5,637 nucleotides of DNA from Candidatus Omnitrophota bacterium (GTDB lineage Bacteria; Omnitrophota; Gorgyraeia; Gygaellales; Profunditerraquicolaceae): the NCBI GenBank assembly GCA_020061545.1, contig JAGUYA010000092.1:1-5637 (forward strand), written 5' to 3'. The notes under the pieces were generated by a model. The model did no database searches and was not told the DNA's origin. It worked only from the letters and a program-made list of their open reading frames with translations. Of this stretch, positions 5,473 to 5,637 are shown piece by piece (the first letter of the stretch is position 1; each line of letters starts with the position of its first letter). The translations under genes and the position numbers were made by a program.

Positions 5473-5491
5473 AAAAGTGATTTGTTATAAC

Positions 5492-5637
5492 CTAGGGGCA
5501 ATTTCCGGCAGCACTCGTGTAACCGGCTTGACTACAGGTAATAGTCCCTACATCAAGGCAGCTAATAGTTCCAGTCTCACCGATGCATAACCTATAGCCA
5601 CCTGTACGTGTAATTTTAGCAAGATTAGTAGCAGTAG
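5492..5637 (-). CDS. C-terminal end of a probable pilin-like protein, cut by the window edge
   Basis: One minus-strand frame is open from the window edge to a TAG at 5494-5492, giving 48 residues without a start. The end reads YRLCIGETGTISCLDVG, then TITCSQAGYTSAAGNCP. It is rich in Gly, Thr, Ser and Cys (four Cys in 31 residues) and ends in NCP, as the next gene ends in DCP, which suggests a related pilin. The signal and helix that would prove this lie beyond the edge. The stop precedes the next gene's ATG by 19 nt, so the two are probably co-transcribed. Confidence 0.6.
   Translation of the reverse strand, partial: TATNLAKITRTGGYRLCIGETGTISCLDVGTITCSQAGYTSAAGNCP

Overview
All recognisable genes in this window lie on the minus strand, so transcription runs from high to low coordinates. 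The set of genes (a run of short prepilin-like proteins, a tRNA-Ala, the three-part AmmeMemoRadiSam system and rsmE), the AT-leaning bases, and the mix of strong and absent Shine-Dalgarno sites fit an uncultivated, probably diderm bacterium. I lean towards Candidatus Omnitrophota or a relative. This is an inference from gene style, not proven by a marker gene.

Layout in order of transcription. (1) 5637-3927 is a cluster of type IV pilin-like genes: the C-terminal end of one cut by the window edge, then a major-pilin/PilE-like, a PilV-like and a PilW-like prepilin. It resembles a minor-pilin operon. It ends in a strong Rho-independent terminator (3863-3821). (2) A sigma70-type promoter (3818-3790) starts directly after that terminator and drives tRNA-Ala(CGC) (3777-3705). 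(3) Only 11 nt after the tRNA comes amrS (radical SAM, 3693-2611), then a Memo-AMMECR1 fusion (2606-1023), a 66-residue two-helix membrane protein (1030-830) and rsmE (829-89). These genes overlap, abut or lie 4 nt apart, so tRNA-Ala and the four coding genes look like one transcription unit. No terminator can be supported in the last 88 bases. There is no stretch over 300 bases without a gene.

How the parts relate. AmrS, Memo (protein B) and AMMECR1 (protein A) form the AmmeMemoRadiSam system, conserved across bacteria and archaea; I can state no settled reaction for it. Here both AmrS and the Memo-AMMECR1 fusion begin with signal-peptide-like sequence, which is odd for a SAM-dependent 4Fe-4S enzyme. 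RsmE is a housekeeping 16S rRNA methyltransferase carried along at the end of the operon.

Most unusual points: two palindromic DNA elements that look inserted in frame inside the Memo domain, one with an exact 48-bp, 16-codon footprint and a 5-bp flanking direct repeat; a tRNA-mRNA junction that leaves amrS with an 11-nt leader and no Shine-Dalgarno; a hidden AMMECR1 start with an ideal Shine-Dalgarno inside the fusion; and a 16-bp tandem duplication in a prepilin leader that decides its reading frame.
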